A stretch of DNA of 64,000 nucleotides, taken from Desarmillaria ectypa. Lineage: Eukaryota; Basidiomycota; Agaricomycetes; Agaricales; Physalacriaceae. The translations under genes and the position numbers were made by a program. The stretch lies in the NCBI GenBank assembly GCA_030407005.1, contig JAUDYN010000008.1:1984001-2048000 (forward strand), given 5' to 3'. Below are positions 37,183 to 48,900 of the stretch, piece after piece (the first letter of the stretch is position 1; each line of letters opens with the position of its first letter). The notes under the pieces were generated by a model. It ran no database searches. It saw only the letters and a list, made by a program, of their open reading frames with translations, and was not told where the DNA came from.

Positions 37183-37929
37183 ATGGGTATGGAATTGCCT
37201 TCACCAGACAGCCCCAGGGAGCAAGTCCGTGTCCTGATGGACAGGAAATCCAGCATTGAGGCGGAGCTGGAGACTCAGCTGTCTATTCTAAAAGCAAACT
37301 CGTCGACGCTGCACTCTCCTCTGGTCGACCCAGACGGGTTCCCTCGAGCCGACATCGACATATATGCGGTACGGGGTGCGCGGATACGCATAATCGAGCT
37401 ACGGAATGATCTAGAGGCATTGATGAACGAGATCGGAAAAAAGTTGGAGAATATATATGATCCGAGCCTGGTCCTTCAGGAATCGGAATCGCCTGCTGAC
37501 ACTCCTTTTGCAAGAGTTGACAGAGTGGCGCCAGGAAGTCCGGCCGCAGATGCGGTACGTGAGCTCTCTCTGTCCAAGTGGGGTGTCTTGCTAACTGCTG
37601 TGCTCTGCTAGGGTTTGAAACGCGAAGATCTCATCGTGAAGTTTGGTTCACTAACGAGTCCAACATCCCTACAGGCTGTAGCGGAATTGGTAGGGGCCAA
37701 CGAAAACGTTAGCTCGGATTCTAATTCTGCCGTTACATTATCTGATGTCTATATAGCGGAGTATTTCAATCAGGGCACTCCGAGACAGTCAGCCGGTTTT
37801 CTTAAGTATAACACCGCGAAAGGGCTGGGGTGGACGAGGGATGCTCGGGTATGTTGACATGTTCTTTATGTTTCTGCAGTCAATAATTGTTCCCTCAGTT
37901 GCCACATCCTGCCATACACAGCGTCATGA
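37183..37929 (+). CDS. NAS2: 26S proteasome assembly chaperone Nas2 / PSMD9
   Basis: Exons 37183-37554, 37612-37707, 37757-37848 and 37899-37929 give 196 residues. The N-terminal ~90 residues form the helical Nas2 domain (REQVRVLMDRKSSIEAELE; LVDPDGFPRADIDIYAVR; IIELRNDLEALMNEI). A PDZ domain follows (VAPGSPAADA, then GLKREDLIVKFGSL), ending ITPRKGWGGRGMLGCHILPY. In yeast and mammals this protein holds the Rpt5 C-terminus during base assembly. Length is close to family size. It is the last clearly intact gene before the repeat-rich half of the window. Confidence 0.93.
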
Positions 37930-38507
37930 TATTATCCAAATTGTCCAGTAATGATTGTACCACCAACATATTAAATGAAAGTCAAGTCACAATGATGCCG
38001 TATGAACGGGCGGAGATTTACATGAACTACCACAAAGTTTCATATGTCGACTTAGATTCACAGTAAGTACCGTTTGGCCTTACTGGTTATATCAAGACTC
38101 ATGAACAAGATACAAACAGGAGGTTTCATTCGATCGACGATACTAACACATATAAGCTTTCATAGCTGCTAGCAATTCTTCGTTGGATTTAGGTCATGCA
38201 CTGGCTACACTTGCATTCGTCAGCCTCGCAAACGCAGCTACACCATCTGGTCATCAGCGCAAAGCTCCTTTGGCTCGTATAAAACAGTACTTACGCATTG
38301 CAATTGTTATTGGCATTAGAGCATTATAAGGTTCCGTGAGAAATCCACCAATTCTAAACATCGTGTTTATAACATGGTTTCAAACATGTTTCAAACATAT
38401 TTCAAAACGACTATGTTTAGAATTGTTAATAATTTCCAAATGTGTAAGGAATATTCCGGGAGGCAAAAGATTGAAAGAATTCCTGCTTTACTCGCCACTT
38501 GTGCGCA

Positions 38508-39293
38508 ATGGACGCTCCGAATTCCCTACAAGAACAGCTAAATTGGCTTCGCACCCTTCTAGAACACCTCCCATAGGCTGATTCTCTTCCTGACACCTCA
38601 GACTCATCGAAAACGCTGTATCTATTCACGAAAATTCTGGTATCTGCAGATCTGGTTGAGAGAACCGGGGACGAGCTTGGTGGAGTCAATGAGACCTTCA
38701 AAGGAATATTTGGATGGCAAATACGTACCTCTGGTGATGGCATTATCACGAAACGCGGAAAGCACATTTGTGCTGTTGTTGATGTCCTGAAGTTCTATTT
38801 GGAAAACTATCCTGATACGAAGCAGAGTGCTGTCCTTGTTAAGTGGATGGAGGATATCACGGCAGGTGCAAGGAACGTGTACGAGAGACTATCTTGCGCA
38901 GTGAGTCAGCCAGGGCTCCTAAAATTAGATGGTAGTAATTGACCAAGGGTTTCAAGCTTCCACAGTACGTATCACCGCTTGCCAACCCTGTCCTATCCAA
39001 GAGCCAAGCAAAAGACAAGCAAAAACGAAAGGCCAACAGCGAGCGAGACTCTGATGGGGAAGAACTTCCACAGAATAAGGTATGAATCAGTCTTACATAG
39101 ACTAAACATTGATGTGACTATAGAAACATTAAAGCGACGCAAAAGAGGTCCAATTCTTCGGTCCGGATTGCAGTTACAGGAAGCAGAAAGGAAAGCAGGG
39201 AATGGATCTGCGGGAAATCCAGGGAGCGACATAACCATGACTCTCGCTATCAAATACACCGACAAAGTTAGCAACAAGCCGTATTGGGGATGA
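38508..39293 (+). pseudogene. Decayed protein-coding gene of unknown family
   Basis: An ATG at 38508 opens a frame that hits TAG at 38574-38576 but then continues coding-like to a GTGAGT donor at 38901. Its blocks include SSKTLYLFTKILVSADLVER, TFKGIFGWQIRTSGDGIIT, and DVLKFYLENYPDTKQSAVLV. The next exon 38948-39079 encodes LPQYVSPLANPVLSKSQAK and an acidic Lys-rich tail. A following block (LKRRKRGPILRSGLQLQEAE, ending in a stop at 39293) is in another frame. The composition is that of a real protein, while the stop and frame break indicate decay or an unresolved intron. I do not recognise the family. It borders the retrotransposon nest. Confidence 0.45.
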
Positions 39294-40148
39294 TGAAGGA
39301 GAGCTGTGTACAAGTATCCAGTTGTTAGCGACCAACTTGCCAAACAAGGATAAACTAAGTCTCGTGACTCGCGTTCGGTCAGTCGAGATCAATGCTCCTG
39401 GATGGTTTGTATAGAGGCGTTCAAGTTGTTGAGTGTTGAAGATGCGCTCAGCCGCATACGGCAATCCGGCAATCGGAGCAACGTTGAAGCGCACGAACCT
39501 TCGCGCACCTTCTCCTTGACTCGATCGCCTGTCTGCTCACTCAGCAATGAGTCAGACATGGACACTAGTAGATAATAGTATATTCTAGAAGTACCCACCT
39601 TGTAGTATATATACCGGGCAGACCAGCCCACCAATAATATAAATTAATATTCTCACCCACCTCTCTCACATGGCCAAGTCTCGTAGTTTACCACTGCACT
39701 CATAACCTCTATTTCACACTCTTTTACAACATTGAGAGAAGGTGTTCATAGACTAATTGGGTGATTAAACCTTAGTTTGAGACTGGGGCTTAGGGCCACT
39801 AGTTGAGATACTTTATATATGTTGGGATTTGCAACTTCAAGCATATGCCAGAAGATTCCCAAATCTTTGGGATATAATTAGGTACTTTAGTAGAACATTC
39901 TAGATACATTCTGTAGTGTTTAAGGAGATCATCTCGAGCTCTAGTGGACAACAATTTAGTATTCTCTACTCAGCAAGCCTCCCACTACAATAGTTACAAC
40001 AATATACAGTCTGGGTATTCTATAAATATGAGGTCCATGCTGATCCCTTGCTACTTCCTGCTGGTTTTTGTATGGTGTGGGTGCATCATGTCACCAGTGT
40101 GAAGTCCATGTGGCCCCTTGCCTGTGTGAAGATTATGAAATCATAACA
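39294..40148. other. Transition into the retrotransposon nest; probable LTR of element E
   Basis: Base composition changes at about 39600: CpG becomes rare and AT rises. The stretch ends TCATAACA at 40141-40148, directly followed on the minus-strand reading by the polypurine end of element E (AATAGGGGAATAA). It therefore should contain the 3' LTR of that element. I could not fix the outer LTR end. Confidence 0.5.
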
Positions 40149-40836
40149 TTATTCCCCTATTAAGACTCAGTCATTCTGACTGAGATCCAACACATACTCC
40201 TCATCATAGACCTCATTGTCCTTTCCATATGCTTGTTCTTCCTCCTTTCTTTCCATTATTGCCAGGTAATTTTCATCCTCTTGTTTCTCTGCTCTTCTAG
40301 TTTCATACTCTGCTAATATCTCCTTTGCATTCCTCAACAGGTATGTTGGTAACCACTCATTTCCCTCATCCCCAAACTCTTCCCAGAATACTAAATATTC
40401 TTGCCTCCTCCTTTTTCCATGTCTGTAGAGTCTGTCATTGAGTATTTCTTCTATCTCCTGTTCTTCTTGTCCATCCACTAGTTCTAGCAATGGTATGTTT
40501 TCCTCTTTTTGGTTGGGGAATTCTGGTGGTGTATAGAGCATTAATAGGGACTCATTGAATTGGTTGTGAATTTTCCACAAGGATGGAAGTTTGAGTTGGT
40601 AGGCCAACACTTTATGTTTGGCTGTAATTGTGAACAGTCCAACCTGTTTGTCATCTAGTTTCTTTTTTGGTCAGGGGAGCCTCAGGTTGGTCACTTTTAA
40701 CCAAACCTTATTCCCTATTTGATAACTCTTGGCTTGTCTTTTTCCCTTGTTGTATTGCTTCTTCATGCTCTCTGCCACTTTCCTAGCATTTTTCCTGCCT
40801 ATTTATGTATCTTCACTATTTCTCTTATAAATTCTG
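40149..40836 (-). pseudogene. Element E: integrase tail and chromodomain of a Ty3/Gypsy chromovirus
   Basis: The minus-strand frame 40167-40610 encodes a chromodomain (IEEILNDRLYRHGKRRRQEY, LVFWEEFGDEGNEWLP) after an integrase end (LPSLWKIHNQFNESLL). Upstream minus-strand sequence to about 40810 gives more integrase tail (MKKQYNKGKRQAKSYQIGNK), with at least one stop. It is cut at 40836 by the next LTR, so the rest of E should lie beyond 64000. Confidence 0.78.
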
Positions 40837-40982
40837 TGTTATGATTTAATCATCTTTTCTTATCTCATTATAATCTAATCACATCTAATCTTAACATCTA
40901 TCACAGATCACAGACTAGTTGCCTTGTCACTACCAAACAACTATAGCAATTGTACTATAGCTTATAATGCTTGCTCACTTAC
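40837..40982 (+). repeat. LTR fragment F, plus orientation
   Basis: It starts TGTTATGATTT and matches the first part of the plus-oriented LTRs seen elsewhere in the window (T/A-rich TCTTTTCTTATCTC). It stops where the minus-oriented LTR of element D begins. The best reading is a plus LTR inserted in E and then interrupted by D. Confidence 0.5.
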
Positions 40983-41856
40983 TGTTAGACCCACATCTCA
41001 TATGATCTGTAAACTTGCACTAACTTCTCAGACTGTCTCATGTTTGGACAATCACTCATGGGTAGCAGCTATAATCTTTGAATCATATGAGAGAGAGTGG
41101 TATAAGATAAACTTTAGTTTGAAGATGGGGAATTACATTGAGAGCTAACTAGTTTATATATGAGAATGGGAGGGCTAAGAATAGGTATTGTCATGAGTAG
41201 TCTGTGCTGGAAACAAAGGAAAATGTATGTTGAGTGAGCAACCATCATGAGCCATGAGTACAATCAGTGGAAACTGCATGGTTATGGGCTGGTTCTTGTT
41301 ACAATTGCCATGGATATGGATAGTGATCTGATGATAAGATGAGGGATGATATAAGTCAGATAAGATAACAAATAGGGCAAAATCATAACATTACCCCCTC
41401 ATTAAGACAGTTGTCCTGACTATCAAGGTTCCTCTTCTAGGGTGTCATATTGGGATACTGCTTAAGTGGTCTAATACTTATCTAGTAGGGTTTTCCACCA
41501 GTCCTCATCTGAATTTTTTATCCACCTTTTGATGCCATCCTCTTGTTGAGCTAGGTAGGCTATATCTCCATTTTCCAAATACTCATGGTCAAAGATTGCT
41601 ATGACTGCTTTTATATGTGTTATGATTTTGACAGTGTTCATTCCCCATGCATGTTATGCTTTCTCCTTATACTCTATAATTGCATCCTGTGCATTCCCCA
41701 TTTTCATCTCCCTGACCCAAAAATTATGTTCTCAGGTCCATTCTTTTCATTTGATCAGGTAGTTAGTCATCACTTTTGAATGTTGTCCTTTCTTGGCTTA
41801 TATCTAATGATTCCAGGAGTCCAGTACTTCTTTGATCTCATATTCTTTCTGTCTAT
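40983..41856 (-). mobile_element. Element D: 3' LTR and terminal coding piece of a chromovirus
   Basis: The LTR runs 40983-41390 in minus orientation (TGTTAGAC at the low end, AATCATAACA at the high end). Internal sequence 41391-41856 begins with the polypurine tract (minus strand GAGGGGGTAA) and decodes, with stops, to the C-terminal tail seen in element A (EYLENGDIAYLAQQEDGIKR). Element B interrupts it at 41857, so the rest lies beyond the window. Confidence 0.68.
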
Positions 41857-42250
41857 TGTTATGATTTTTCCATTATCTTATCATTTTCATGTCCTGATGC
41901 TTACGCATCATCTCCATATCCATCCAATCCCACCATACAATGCTATCCACCTTCTGGTACCCCCCTATTCCTAATAGCTTCACCATGACTGGACCATAGT
42001 TGTCTGACTCCCTCGAGGTTCACACATGAATACTACTATTTCATCTATTATTAGTGTTGTACTTTTAGTATATAAGTAGAGTAGTTTCTATACATACTCT
42101 CTATCTTTTGACTAAACTTTAATCATATACCTTCTACTACACACATCTAAAGACCAACCATCCTCTTACTTACAGGTGATTGTCCAAATGCAAGACAGCC
42201 TAAGAGTAATGTAAGCATCCTAAGATCACATGTTAGACAGAGTCATAACA
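41857..42250 (+). repeat. 5' LTR of element B
   Basis: 394 nt, bounded by TGTTATGA and TCATAACA inverted termini. A TATA box (TATATAAG, 42069-42076) lies about 33 nt before ATCTTTTGACTAA (42103-42115), the presumed transcript start. The 5 nt before it (tctat) would be one copy of the target duplication; the partner is outside the window. Confidence 0.85.
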
Positions 42251-42263
42251 TTAGTCAAAAGAT
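42251..42263 (+). promoter_or_regulatory. Primer-binding site of element B, self-primed type
   Basis: TTAGTCAAAAGAT directly follows the LTR. It is the exact reverse complement of 13 nt inside the same LTR (42103-42115) that lie where transcription should begin. This is the Tf1 arrangement, where the 5' end of the RNA primes its own reverse transcription, rather than a tRNA site. Confidence 0.7.
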
Positions 42264-45200
42264 TCTTACTGCTCCTTATACACTAAGCCATAAAAGAAGC
42301 ACCAAATACATGCCTAAAGAATGAAAAAACCAGCAACATATAATCCTCAGCATCACCATTGGCAGAGTCATTCTATTGGTGATATTCACCACATTACTCA
42401 TACTAGCTTATGAAGAAGAGATTGGAGCATGCTTATGCCAATGAAATCCCTAACCTCAACTTCCCCCCCACTCCAACATCCTCTCTATATCCTCCAATGA
42501 CCAGCCACCACAAGAGTGGCAACCACAAATATGGACACCCAAATCCAAGAAAACCTCTCTCATCCCTGGACCCACTTTACAAATTCCTCAGAAGAGTTCC
42601 TGATGTGCAATAGGTCTTTCCACACAGCCAACTATGGGATGGAATAACCCACCTCCCCCATGCCCAAAAGCCCACAGAATGTATGGGTTATGGTCTGACA
42701 ATGAGAGTCCCCCCCCCTCCCTCCCCCCCCCACCCTATACTCCCCCAGCCCATTCTGCCCATGCAAGAGTGGGACACAATGACAGTCCCATAATGGAAAA
42801 TCCTCATTCTCAGACCCATTCATATGGCACCTGGGCCATCAAAACACAGGAGTGAGGATCTTGGCCCATAGGAGAAACAGACTTCTTCTCCTCTCTCCCT
42901 CTCATCAAAATTGCTGATGACAACTCCTTAACCAAAGAAATCCCAACCACTCTCCTCACCACTGACAGCCCCTTTAACATTGATGGGGCTGATTATGAGT
43001 GGTCCAAACTCTCTGACATGGACAGGAGCCTCTTTGGTCCCTTTAGGATCACTGCCTGAGAGTTATGGCATGCCAATGTGGAAGCCAGGACTGCCTGGCC
43101 CCAGATTCATCCAGAAATAGATGAGTGGTTGGCTCTTAACAGGGGCAACCCAGTATGAGAGCCCAATCCAGGCTCCAACATATGCACCTGCATATGGGCA
43201 AATCAGTTCCACAAGCTATATCTGTCTGCAGCAGGAGACCTGGCTCCAGGGCTCCGACCAAGAACCATCAAAGAGCAGCATGTACTGGGACAGGCTCTCA
43301 GGGACCTAGCAAGGAGAAAGGCCAACAGATGGGAATAGATAGGGTCTAGAACCCAATTTTAGTAGTTTTATACATCTATCAGGCTACTATGATGGGCTGG
43401 AATCCTTTGAGCCCTAATACATATCTTATCCCCACTATCTGCCCAATACCCCTTTTCTACAACTGCAACCACTCCCAGACTTGCTGCCATATGGGCAAGT
43501 CTGACAACCTGGCTATCACCCATACCAGGGTGGTAGCACTCTATTTGTAGATGTGGGAGAAGATCCTGAGTCTAGCACTATCCTGATGAATCAAACTCTC
43601 ACTATGAAAGAAGAACTCTGACAAGTGGCAAAAGCTGCATTGGCTAAGAAGGATCAATGCCTCAAGAAGATGTGAGAGGAACTTGCCACAGAAGAAGCAA
43701 AGAGAAATCAAATGGTGGAGTATTTCCATCAGGAGAAAAGAAAAGAATCTGAGTGGGGAAGACTGACAGAACCCCCGCAAGAATATCCCACACCCAGCAC
43801 CCCCATTTAGAGAGTCAAGTCCAAACCCAACCTTGCCAGGGTTGGTGAGAGAAACAAGTGTCTACCAAGGCTGAAGATGGCTGAGAAGTGAAGAACATAT
43901 GCTATCTGGAATGGTTGGAAGAAACTAATAGGCTGAACTGACAGCAATGATGACATCCATATCAGCAACTGGTCCCTATTCTGAGTACTCTGCTGGAAAA
44001 GATAGTATGGTGATCCTTAACTCCTTGGTAGCCAAAGAACAGGAGAAAGCTGCTAGCACTCAGGCAGTAAAAAGAGGGCACTGGACTCAGACCTAGAGCA
44101 TGAACTCCTGGCCCACTTCACCCCTGGCAGATGACAGTGATATGAAAGGTCGGGTCATTGCTTCAGGGAGCAGTCTCTCAAGATTGGCACAGAATCCTCC
44201 CAATGATATGTGCACTTCTGAGCAAGTGCAAGCTGAAGAATAAGAGGAAGCTGCTAGCACCCAGATGGTAAAAAGGGGGCATCATAACAGAACCACCACT
44301 ATCATCAAAGTACCCGACAAAGAAGACAATATGGCTTTCCTACAGTGGAAGACAAAACAGTCCAAAGCTAAAACCCCAACACCCAAAGTCCCACCTAACA
44401 AGAGGGTACTGATACCCAAAATCTCACCAGTCATAAGGGTACCCGATCATATGTGGTACAAGCCCTTCAGAGTCGATTGGACTCTACAAGCTATCTGTAC
44501 TGCCAAGAACTTGGCAATAGCCAAAGCCATTCTCTCCATCTGGGTTCATTCTAAATGACTTGGAGAGATCACTGATGAGCTCACACAGAGCTTGAAAGCT
44601 GAAGGAAGTTCAGCTCACAAATGACTCTATGAACTTCATAAACTGATCTGGTATATCTGCAGTATCAAAAGCCCCAGTCAGGACTTTCTGGTGAATATAC
44701 AAATAGCCCTATGTACTAGGAAGAAAATATTGACAACTCATATATTGTTGGATAGTGGCTGCACTGGCAGTTCTATCAACTGAACTTATATCCAATAACA
44801 TCAGCTGGACACCAGAAAGACTGCCACCTCTATCCCAGTCTACAACACGGATGGAACCTGCAACAAAGCAGACAACATAACTGAATTTGTGAAACTCCAA
44901 ATGACTATCAGAGACCACATTGAATGAATTGATCTTGCAGTCATAGACCTAGGCTCCAAAACAGTATACTTGGGCCACAACTGGCTTAAATGCTATAACC
45001 TGCTATTCAACTGGAAAACAGGATCAATGACATTTGAATGATGTCATTGTATCAAGAAACATTTCACTCTCCCTGACTCCAATGAGGAAGACAAATGGGA
45101 TGAAGAATTGGAAGAAGACGAAACTATTCTTGCAGTCAATATGCAAGAAGAAATCATATTATGAGCCATACACCATGCTAATGAACTGGCAGCAGCTGCA

Positions 45201-45519
45201 AATACAGAAAAGCCAAAGAAGACCTTCGAGAAGCTTGTGCCTCCTCAATACCAAAGCTTTAGGGATTTATTCTCCAAAGAAAGCTTTGATGAACTACCAG
45301 ACTACAAACTATGGGATCATGCTATTGAGCTAATCTCCAATGCCAAATCCACTTTAGACTATAAAGTCTATCTGCTCAATTGAAATGAGCAAGAGCAACT
45401 CAATAAATTCCTTGATAAGAACCTCAACTCAGGACAAATTCACTCCTCCAAATCCCCCTTTGCCTCTCCATTCTTCTTCATTAAGAAAAAGGATGGCTCA
45501 CTACAACCCATCCAGGACT
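42251..45519 (+). pseudogene. Element B: gag N-terminus, protease and start of reverse transcriptase, interrupted
   Basis: Gag-like Pro-rich sequence (42410-43760) is followed by a linker, a retropepsin with a DSGCTGSS-like active site (about 44750), and the pol segment up to the reverse transcriptase start (KKDGSLQPIQD). Compared with element A, the capsid and zinc-knuckle part of gag is missing: protease begins about 2.5 kb after the LTR instead of about 4.1 kb. Many TGA stops break the frame. At 45519 element C is inserted, and the frame resumes at 63297. Confidence 0.75.
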
Positions 45520-45913
45520 TGTTAGGACCCAGTCCTAGCATATGATCTTGGGATCTTTATGTCACTCTGAGCTGTCTTGTGTTCAGACAATCACTCATAA
45601 TAGAGGACAGTTCAGTCTTTGGATATGTGCAAGAGGAGATATATGATTTAAGTTTAGTCAAAAGATAGAGAGTAAGTACCAAAACTACTCTACTTATATA
45701 CTGAAAATGTGATGCTAATAATACATGAAATGATGTTGTCCATGTGTAAGCCAGAAGAGAGTCAGATGACTGTGGTCCAGTTATGGTGAAGCCATTAGGA
45801 ATGTGTGCAATGTTAGCAGATTGATATGGTGATCTGGTGCTATTGGATGGATATGGAGGTGATGTGTAAGCATCAGGATATGAAAAAGATGAGATAATGG
45901 AAAAATCATAACA
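45520..45913 (-). repeat. 3' LTR of element C
   Basis: Minus orientation, TGTTAGGACC at the low end and AATCATAACA at the high end. The polypurine tract of the minus strand (AACAAGGGGGTAA) adjoins at 45914. Confidence 0.85.
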
Positions 45914-48900
45914 TTACCCCCTTGTTAAAGCAGTCATCCCAACTGCTAAGGTTCTTCTTCAGGGGTGTCAAGTTGTGATTCAGCTTGATTGATCTAGTAC
46001 TGGTCAATCAGGTTTTTCCATGTGTCTTTATCCAGATTGATAATCCATTTCTGATATCCATTCTTGTGCTGAGCAAGGTATGTGATGTTGCTGTTCTTAG
46101 AATATTCATGGTCCAGTATCTTGACCACTAATTTTCCTTTGTCAGAGGGGATTGTTAGAACAACATTGGTAGTCATCAACTTCTTGAGTTGTGAAAATGC
46201 TTGTTCTTGCTCTATTTCCCAAGTTTAGTCTACTTTTCCAGTTAGCTGGGTGAGGGGTTGTATAATCTTGGAATAGTCACAGATGAATTTTCAATAGAAA
46301 TTGGTGAATTCCAAGAAGGATTGAAGTTCCTTCTTTTTTTATAGGAGTGGGCCATTCTGCAATCCCAGTGACTTTGACCAGATCCATTTGGATTGCATCT
46401 TCACTGATGACTCCTCCAAGGTATTTGGTTTTGAGTACCTCAAACTCACACTTCTCTGCTTTAAGAAACAATTTGTTTTCCTGTAGGTATTGGAGAACTT
46501 GGTGCATAATGATTTGGTGTTTGGATAAGGATTTGGTGAAAATAAGAATATTATCAAGGTATATAGTGACTTTTCCTCCAGTGATCAAGTCCTTGAATAT
46601 ATTGTTCATCATCCACTGGAATATGGCTAGTGAATTAGTAAGACTAAAAAACATGACTGTTAGCTTAAAGAGTTCTCAGTTGGTTCTGAATATGGCTTTT
46701 TCTTCATCTCCTTCTTTGATGCAGATATTATTATATCCCCATCATACATCCAACTTGGAGAAGTATTTTGCTCCATGTAGTTTGTTGATGAGTTCAGAGA
46801 TCAGGAAAAGTGGATAATGATTTTTGATTATCATTTCGTTTAGTCTACAATAGTCCTGAACTGGTCATAGGGAGTCATCTTTTTTCTTAACAAAGAAGAA
46901 AGGAGAGGTGAAGGGAGATTTTGAGAGACAGATTCATCCTGAATCAAGGTTTTTATCCAGAAACTTATCCAGTTGTTCCTGTTTATTGCAATTAAGTGGG
47001 TAGACTTTACAGTCTAGGGTGGATCTAGTATTAGGGATTAGTTTGATGGCATGATCCTATGATTTTCATTCCAGTAGTTTATCAAAGCTTTCTTTGGAGA
47101 ATAAGTCCCTAAAGCTTTGGTACTGAGGAGACACGAGCTTCTCGAAAGTCTTCTTTGGCTTTTCTTCATGTGCAGCTGCTGCCAATTCATTTGCATGGTG
47201 TACTGCTCAGAGTATGATTTCCTCCTGTATGTTTACTGTGAGGATAGTTTCCTCTTCTTTCAGCTCTTTATCCCACCTATCCTCATCTTCTGTATCAGCA
47301 AGAGTTTGACTAGTGGGTTATGATGTTTAAGCCAGTTGTGGCCTAGGTAGACTGTCTTGGATCTTAAATCCATGATTACAAGGTCAATTCATTTGACATG
47401 GTCTCCAATGGTCATTTGGAGTTCCATGAATTCAGTTATATCACCAGCTTTATTGTGGGTTCCATCTGTGTTGTAGACTGGAATTGGGGCAGCTGCCTTT
47501 CTGGTATCCAACTGGTGTTGTTGGACATAGGTTCGGTTGATAGAGCTGCCAGTGCAGCCACTATCCAACAATACATGGATTGTCAATATCTTCTTCCCTG
47601 TGCAGGGAGCAAGTTGTACATCCACCAGAAAGTCCTATCCAGGGCTTTTGATACTACAGATATACTAGATTGGTTTGTGAATTTTGTAGAGTCACTCGCA
47701 GGCTGTACTTTCTTCAGTTTGCAAGCTCTGGGCAAGCTCATCAGTAATCTCTCCAAGTCATTTGGGATGAACCCAGGTGAAGAGGATGGCTTTGGCAACA
47801 GCCAAGTTCTTGGTAGTATAAATGGCATGTAGAGTCCAATCAACTCCAAAGGGTTTGTATCACACATGATCAGGTACCCCTGTGACCAGCAGGATTTTAG
47901 GAATTGGTACCCCCTTGTTAGGTGGGACTTTGAGTATCAGGGTACTGGTTTTGGACTGTCTCGCCTTCCATTGTAGAAATACCATGTCATCCTCTTCATC
48001 AGGTATTTTGACAATGGTGGTGGTTTTACCAATCTACCCCCTTTTTACTGCCTGGGTGCTAGCAGCTTCCCTCTATTCTTCAGCTTGCACTTGCTCAGAA
48101 GTGTGCACATCATTGGGAGGATTCTGTGCCAATCTTAAGAGACTGCTCTCTAGAGTGATAACCTGACCTTTCATGTCACTATTATCTGCCAGGGATGAAG
48201 TGGGCCAGGAGTTCATACTCTAGGTCTGAGTAAAATGCCCCCTTTTTACCACCTGGGCACTAGCAGCTTCCTCCTATTCCTCAGCTACTGAGGAGTGAGG
48301 GGTCATCATACCACCTTTTCTGGTAGAGTACTTGAACTGGGGATCTGTCACTGATATGTAATCTATCATTGCTGTTGGTTCACCCAATGGTTTCTCCCAA
48401 CCATTCTGAAATGGCACATGTTCCTCAGCTCTCAGCCATCTTTGGCCTTGGTAGGCACTTGTTTCCCCCACTGACCCTGGCAAGGTTAGTGGACTTGGCT
48501 CCCTAAGTGGGAGTGCTGGGGTGTTCAGACTTCTGAGAGATCCAAGGATGTCTTGCCTACTTGCCCCTGTCCATGGTTTTATCTGCATATCCAGTGAGTT
48601 TCACTATGCAGGCTCGGTGGACTTCATGGCAGTGCTGGCACCACCTGGTAAATCCTGTGCCTCATCAGGGGCTCAGGATTCACTATAGATTATTATGTCA
48701 GTGTCTTTTAGGAGTGTGACGTACCTGTTTGTTATTGATTCTTTGGTGTTCTTTGGCTTTGGGGTTGGTAACAAAGTTGTGTTTTTATTGCTAGCACTTG
48801 AATATCCTAAATCGAGTACATAAGTCTGACCTATGAAAGCCAAGGACTAACCACTAGGAGACTGGGTTGAGCAAGGGGAATCGAACCCTTGTCAACCTAC

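Noticed and set aside
40837..41390. One 554-nt LTR with perfect inverted ends
   Set aside because: The first 146 nt match the start of plus-oriented LTRs, while 40983-41390 matches a whole minus-oriented LTR, so two elements fit better.
48830..48900. A functional host tRNA gene
   Set aside because: T-arm-like and D-arm-like parts are in the wrong order and only the T-arm pairs well; it lies inside a retroelement.
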